From positions 1,961,788-2,025,787 of the forward strand of contig PJRA01000048.1 in assembly GCA_016987375.1 (NCBI GenBank): DNA of 64,000 nucleotides, in the 5' to 3' direction. A program made the position numbers and the translations under genes. Below the pieces are notes generated by a model. The model did no database searches, was not told the DNA's origin, and saw only the letters and a program-made list of their open reading frames with translations. How positions within the stretch are numbered: the first letter of the stretch is position 1; every line of letters begins with the position of its first letter. Of this stretch, positions 59,246-64,000 are shown piece after piece. This DNA comes from Brachionus koreanus (Eukaryota > Rotifera > Eurotatoria > Ploima > Brachionidae).

Positions 59246-59460
59246 AAGCCATTGTTCTAGTTCGTTGGTGTATTTATTTATCTTATTTTCAAGGTTCCCC
59301 TTTTTGTTATAAATGAAGAATGTAACTAGATCATCTGCAAAAAGCAGAGAGCATTCATTATTTGTTTTGTTTCTTTTGGGGATATCATTAACATCATTCA
59401 GTTTATTTAGGAGCACAAATAATAATACCCGATTTTTTTATCTCTTTGAATGAAAACTAT

Positions 59461-60140
59461 AAGCAAGACTAATTTAAGATTTTAAATAAGATATTTCAAA
59501 TAGATAAAAAATACTCTAAATTCTTTTACTATATCCGAATATATTTATTCTATATATTTTTTTTTAAATATGAAAATAATAAGAATTTTTCGTGCATACC
59601 AAAGGGCTTAATATTTTTACGCTAATCGACAAAGCCTTTTTGTTTAGATTTTGAATAGTTTAATTTCTACTAACTAGCCAGAAAAATTTCCGGCCAATTA
59701 ATCACTAACAAAAAATTAAATTAATTAAAACTCCATAAACAAAAATTATTGCATAACAATTCCTGTCATTTTTCTTATATTTAAAGTTAAACTTATTTTG
59801 CCTTTCAAGCATAATTTAGGATATTCAAGCATATATTTAAAAATAATTTATGTTCAATAAAAAGCAAAATGAAAAAATTATACTTTCGTTATAATCAAAA
59901 ATAAACAAACTATGAGTAATTTAAACGAATTTTAATTTGCTGACTATAATTATTCGTGACACTAAAATTCGGCATCATTTATTCATTGCGTCCTTTTATA
60001 CAAGAATAGATTTTAAAGATTTTATCATATTACGTCAAATGAATATAAAATTAGCTTAGTGTCAAATTTCTAATTGATTTTATCTGATTAAATTTAGTTT
60101 TTTGAATAGTTTTTCTCTTTTTTTTTTGTTCATTCAACAA
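59461..60140. other. Intergenic, upstream of the EEIG1-like gene
   Basis: AT-rich spacer holding the presumed promoter and 5' UTR of the next gene. The T-rich run directly before the ATG at 60141 is a long pyrimidine tract. Nothing else recognised. Confidence 0.45.
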
Positions 60141-61215
<1,075 letters not shown>

Positions 61216-61794
61216 GTATTTAAAATCAATTGATTATTAATTTTTTTAAATCAATTTGATTAAAATTTGTTTCTTTTTAAGCTCTGAAATATCTAAATTG
61301 TATATTTAGTTCAAATTTTATTTTTATTTATGTTAAATGTTCTTTTATGCACCACTAAGTATTCCTGACCCACGTCTTCTTTATTTAACCTGCAAATTTA
61401 ATATAATTTTTTGTTTATTTTGCTTAAACAAAACACAAATATCTTAAAATTGCTTATTTAACTGAGCCAGGATTTAAAGCATACATAAAAATAAATCTTT
61501 CAAAATTAGTATTTTGATCAAGTTTTTTAAGTTGTAATGTAATTATCAGAATTTTCGGACATATCCTTAAAATATAATATTCTATATTAGTGACTTGTTA
61601 TTCAAAATTGACAATTTTTTTTTTTTAAAAAAATAAAATTCATTTTTATTGACATTTTATTAAAAGCGAATTTATAATTTAAAAATTATTAAAAATTGTT
61701 TTACATTATTTGAAAATGGAAAATTGATTTTTAGAGTGAGTCTAAAAAAATATTTTTTTTTACTTTTTTAAAAATTTATCAATAAAAAAAGTTC

Positions 61795-62690
61795 TCTAAT
61801 CTTCTTTATAAAAACCATTATGGTCTATAGTCTTAAGCCAACTATCTGCATGTAGTTCGATTCCTCTCTTATAGTATTCACGGCTTTTGAAGCAAAAAAA
61901 ACTTTATCTTGATTAGTAGAAGGTGCATTGCCGTCCTCTAAGAAAATGAGCCATTGATCGAAAAAGATCATAATTAAAGAAGGAGAAAGATCTCGGTTAT
62001 ATGTTCAATGAGAAAGAAGTTCGATCCCTTCTAGCTTTTCTTTTTTTGCCATTGTTCTGCTAGCTGTATGAGGTCTTGCGTCATTTCAAAGAAACAAACC
62101 TCGCTTTCAGTTGAAAATAGAAGGATATTTATCTTGGAGTGAGGCATACATTCATCATAGTTGTTCAGAATAAATGTCGTCATTTACCCAACCCTACATA
62201 ACCAGCTAAAAGAGTATTATTTATTTGAAATTCCACCACAATAACACAAAACATCACCTTTTTATCAAAGAGTAAATTTTCACGTCTGCCTGACTTGGTT
62301 TAGATGAGTCCAAACATTGATTTTAATTAAGATAATTTTGAAAATAGATCCATTTATCATCATAAGTAATGATCCACCTGATTTTTTTAAGTAGATTGTT
62401 ACAAATTTCAATGCGTCATTGAATAACGAAATCTGTCAAATTATGAAGAACAACTCAGTATCATCTTTTAGCTTTATTAGTTAAACTAAGATAGCGACAT
62501 ATGGTCGATTGTCGAAAAGCCATTTGATAATTGGTGAATGCTGAGCTTGGGGTTGCTCTTAAGAGACGTACGCAGTACATATCTGATCGAGAATGGCTAG
62601 CTTTCCTCTTAAGGCTTGTATCAATCTTAACTTTTGTAACTAAGACACATTTCACGACTTACCGCTGTTGCTCATTGTAGGTCCCTTTTC
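61795..62690 (-). mobile_element. Decayed mariner-type transposon
   Basis: Minus-strand translation, with several frame shifts and stops, shows mariner transposase blocks in order: an N-terminal start near 62674, a helix-turn-helix-like FRQSTICRYLS, then IITYDDKWIYFQNY (compare ITGDEKW, first catalytic Asp region), KVMFCVIVVEF (compare the MLCVWWD block), and NYDLFRSMAHFLRG and FKSREYYKRGIELHADSW (compare the DYHLFRSL and C-terminal blocks). Length of about 0.9 kb fits one transposase gene. Terminal repeats not found. Inactive. It lies in the putative third intron of the EEIG1-like gene. Confidence 0.75.
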
Positions 62691-63993
62691 CAAAAATAAC
62701 ATAACAATAACAAAATTTCAATTTAAAGTTTTTATTTTTTAAAATTTTATTTAAAAATTTAATAATCAAAGAGTTAGAATTCGGTTTAACTATGTAATTT
62801 AAAATATAATATTACTTAGTTTTAGAATTACAAAGATGCTAAAGTTATTTATTCATTTTTTTTCCATTTTATGATGTCATTAAAATTGAATATTAATTTT
62901 TTTAAAGTCAGCATTCGATTTTTCTTGACATGCCATTATTTCATTTGGAATCATGTCACTAAATTCAAATAATTAAATTCTTTAAAGATTTTTGATCAGT
63001 TCTTAGAACTAATTTAATGAATTCTCCATTTGATTATGTCTTTCTCTTTTCTATATTTTAGGTTTGTTTACAAATAAAATTATCTTTGATTTGATTCTAA
63101 AAAGTAAATTAACTTGATTGATAGTACAAGAAAAATATCAGCTTTTAAATTCAAAAATTTTTCTTGTTAAATAAAAAAGAAAAAAATTATTTTTAATTGA
63201 GCATCGTAACGATTAGTAACAAGATTTTGAACAGTAATTGAGCATTTTGAATGAATTTATTTTTAAACTCTTGTAGATCCATGCAGTAGCCAATATCCAT
63301 TCTATGTTAGAATTTCAATAATGATTAATCAAAAATTAAGAGTTTAAAAAACCAATTTCGGATTTTAATTCCAGATTAAAAATTAATTTAATTGCATATA
63401 TCAAAGTATACAATTGCTGATTTTTTTCTAGATAATCATCAATATTATGAAAAAAAAAATCCTTTCAATTGTTTAAGTTCGCTAGTATAATTTTATGATA
63501 AAATTGATTTTTTAGTTTCCAAAATAATTTGAATTATAAAAGTCTTTTTTCATTTTTGGAAGCATTGAGGATATAATTATTTTATAGATAAGTTTATATT
63601 AGTTTTAAGTGCAACACAATGTTTTATTTTTAAAAACTTAAAAACTCAATCAAACTTCAATTTTAACTTTATTAATTGTTTTCGTTAGGCTCATTTAGTT
63701 GAATTTGATAAAAACTAAATATTTTATGAGTTTTTATTTATTATTATTTACTTAAATGTTTATTAATTGATATGTAAATGCTAATATCGGTTTTAAACTT
63801 ACTGAATAATTCAATTAAACTAGTAAGATTCAATTTTTTAAAAATAAAAGAAATGCTTAACGATTTTCTAATCCAATAAAATTTTAATTATTTTAAACAG
63901 TGATTTAAATAAAAGCTCAGAATGTGTTAGTAAAAATGTACAAATCTACATCAATAAATATTTTTATTTTTTTTTATTAAAAATATACTTTAG
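62691..63993. other. Putative intron remainder, nothing recognised
   Basis: AT-rich stretch after the mariner relic, ending in a TACTTTAG acceptor at 63993. The last seven bases (63994-64000) may open the next EEIG1-like exon. Confidence 0.4.
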
Positions 63994-64000
63994 GGCAGGC

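Larger units (their letters stand above)
57485..59460 (-). mobile_element. Decayed LINE, copy 2, split by an insertion
   Basis: The minus-strand upstream part (59460-59246) encodes LNKLNDVNDIPKRNK, SLLFADDL (the RT active-site FADD) and NELEQWL. The sequence resumes at about 58161 with KWKMKISVEKSCSVIFSR, KEIKFLGIKFYSKLNF and RCIYN. It runs on to about 57485 with LQAIQNIAVRYIL and LFELSERYVG, the C-terminal LINE region. The two halves belong together: ELEQWL and KWKMK are normally adjacent. About 1.07 kb of foreign DNA separates them. Copy 1 lies downstream on the same strand but restarts at the first RT block, so it is a separate copy. Confidence 0.75.

Overview
This window is animal nuclear DNA, very AT-rich. 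Most introns are short (about 50-70 bases), begin GTAAGT or GTATGT-like and end in a T-run plus AG. Recognisable genes are metazoan: a GLIPR2/GAPR-1-type CAP protein, a CCDC88 (Girdin/Daple) family coiled-coil protein, a giant RNF213-type AAA+ protein, EF-hand proteins, a sperm-tail PG-rich (SHIPPO/ODF3-type) protein and an EEIG1/FAM102 protein. The compact, AT-rich structure would suit a small invertebrate such as a monogonont rotifer, but that placement is an impression and not a proof. Two N-gaps (6605-7125 and 30471-30703) show a draft scaffold.

Layout. 1-4.3 kb: a cluster of four small secreted-protein genes (one cut by the window edge). They share a signal-peptide exon, one phase-1 intron and a conserved Asn-rich core, and a GLIPR2-like gene sits among them. 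4.3-12.2 kb: long non-coding stretch with a gap. 12.3-18.6 kb: CCDC88-like gene in four exons, ending in a Daple-type PDZ-binding tail. 21.4-39.2 kb: one RNF213-like gene, reconstructed here as eight coding blocks that stay in frame for about 4,712 codons. It has two intact ATPase modules and an RZ zinc finger, but no RING finger where RING would be expected. A 19-base duplication on either side of the second gap looks like an assembly error inside this gene.

42.6-51.3 kb: three tandem paralogues sharing a C-terminal EF-hand module; the middle one has a degenerate loop, and its intron carries a piggyBac-type MITE. 51.5-53.3 kb: a SHIPPO-repeat protein, probably two exons. 56.2-59.5 kb: a nest of decayed LINE reverse-transcriptase copies, one split by a truncated DNA-transposon fragment with a perfect 40-base palindrome at the junction. 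60.1 kb to the window end: the 5' part of an EEIG1/FAM102 gene, whose next intron holds a decayed mariner transposase.

The genes do not form an operon or one pathway. The local themes are tandem duplication (small secreted proteins, EF-hand proteins) and transposon debris in introns and intergenic DNA. All exon structures come from reading splice signals and phases by eye; there is no transcript evidence. Family calls rest on remembered motif patterns, not on searches.
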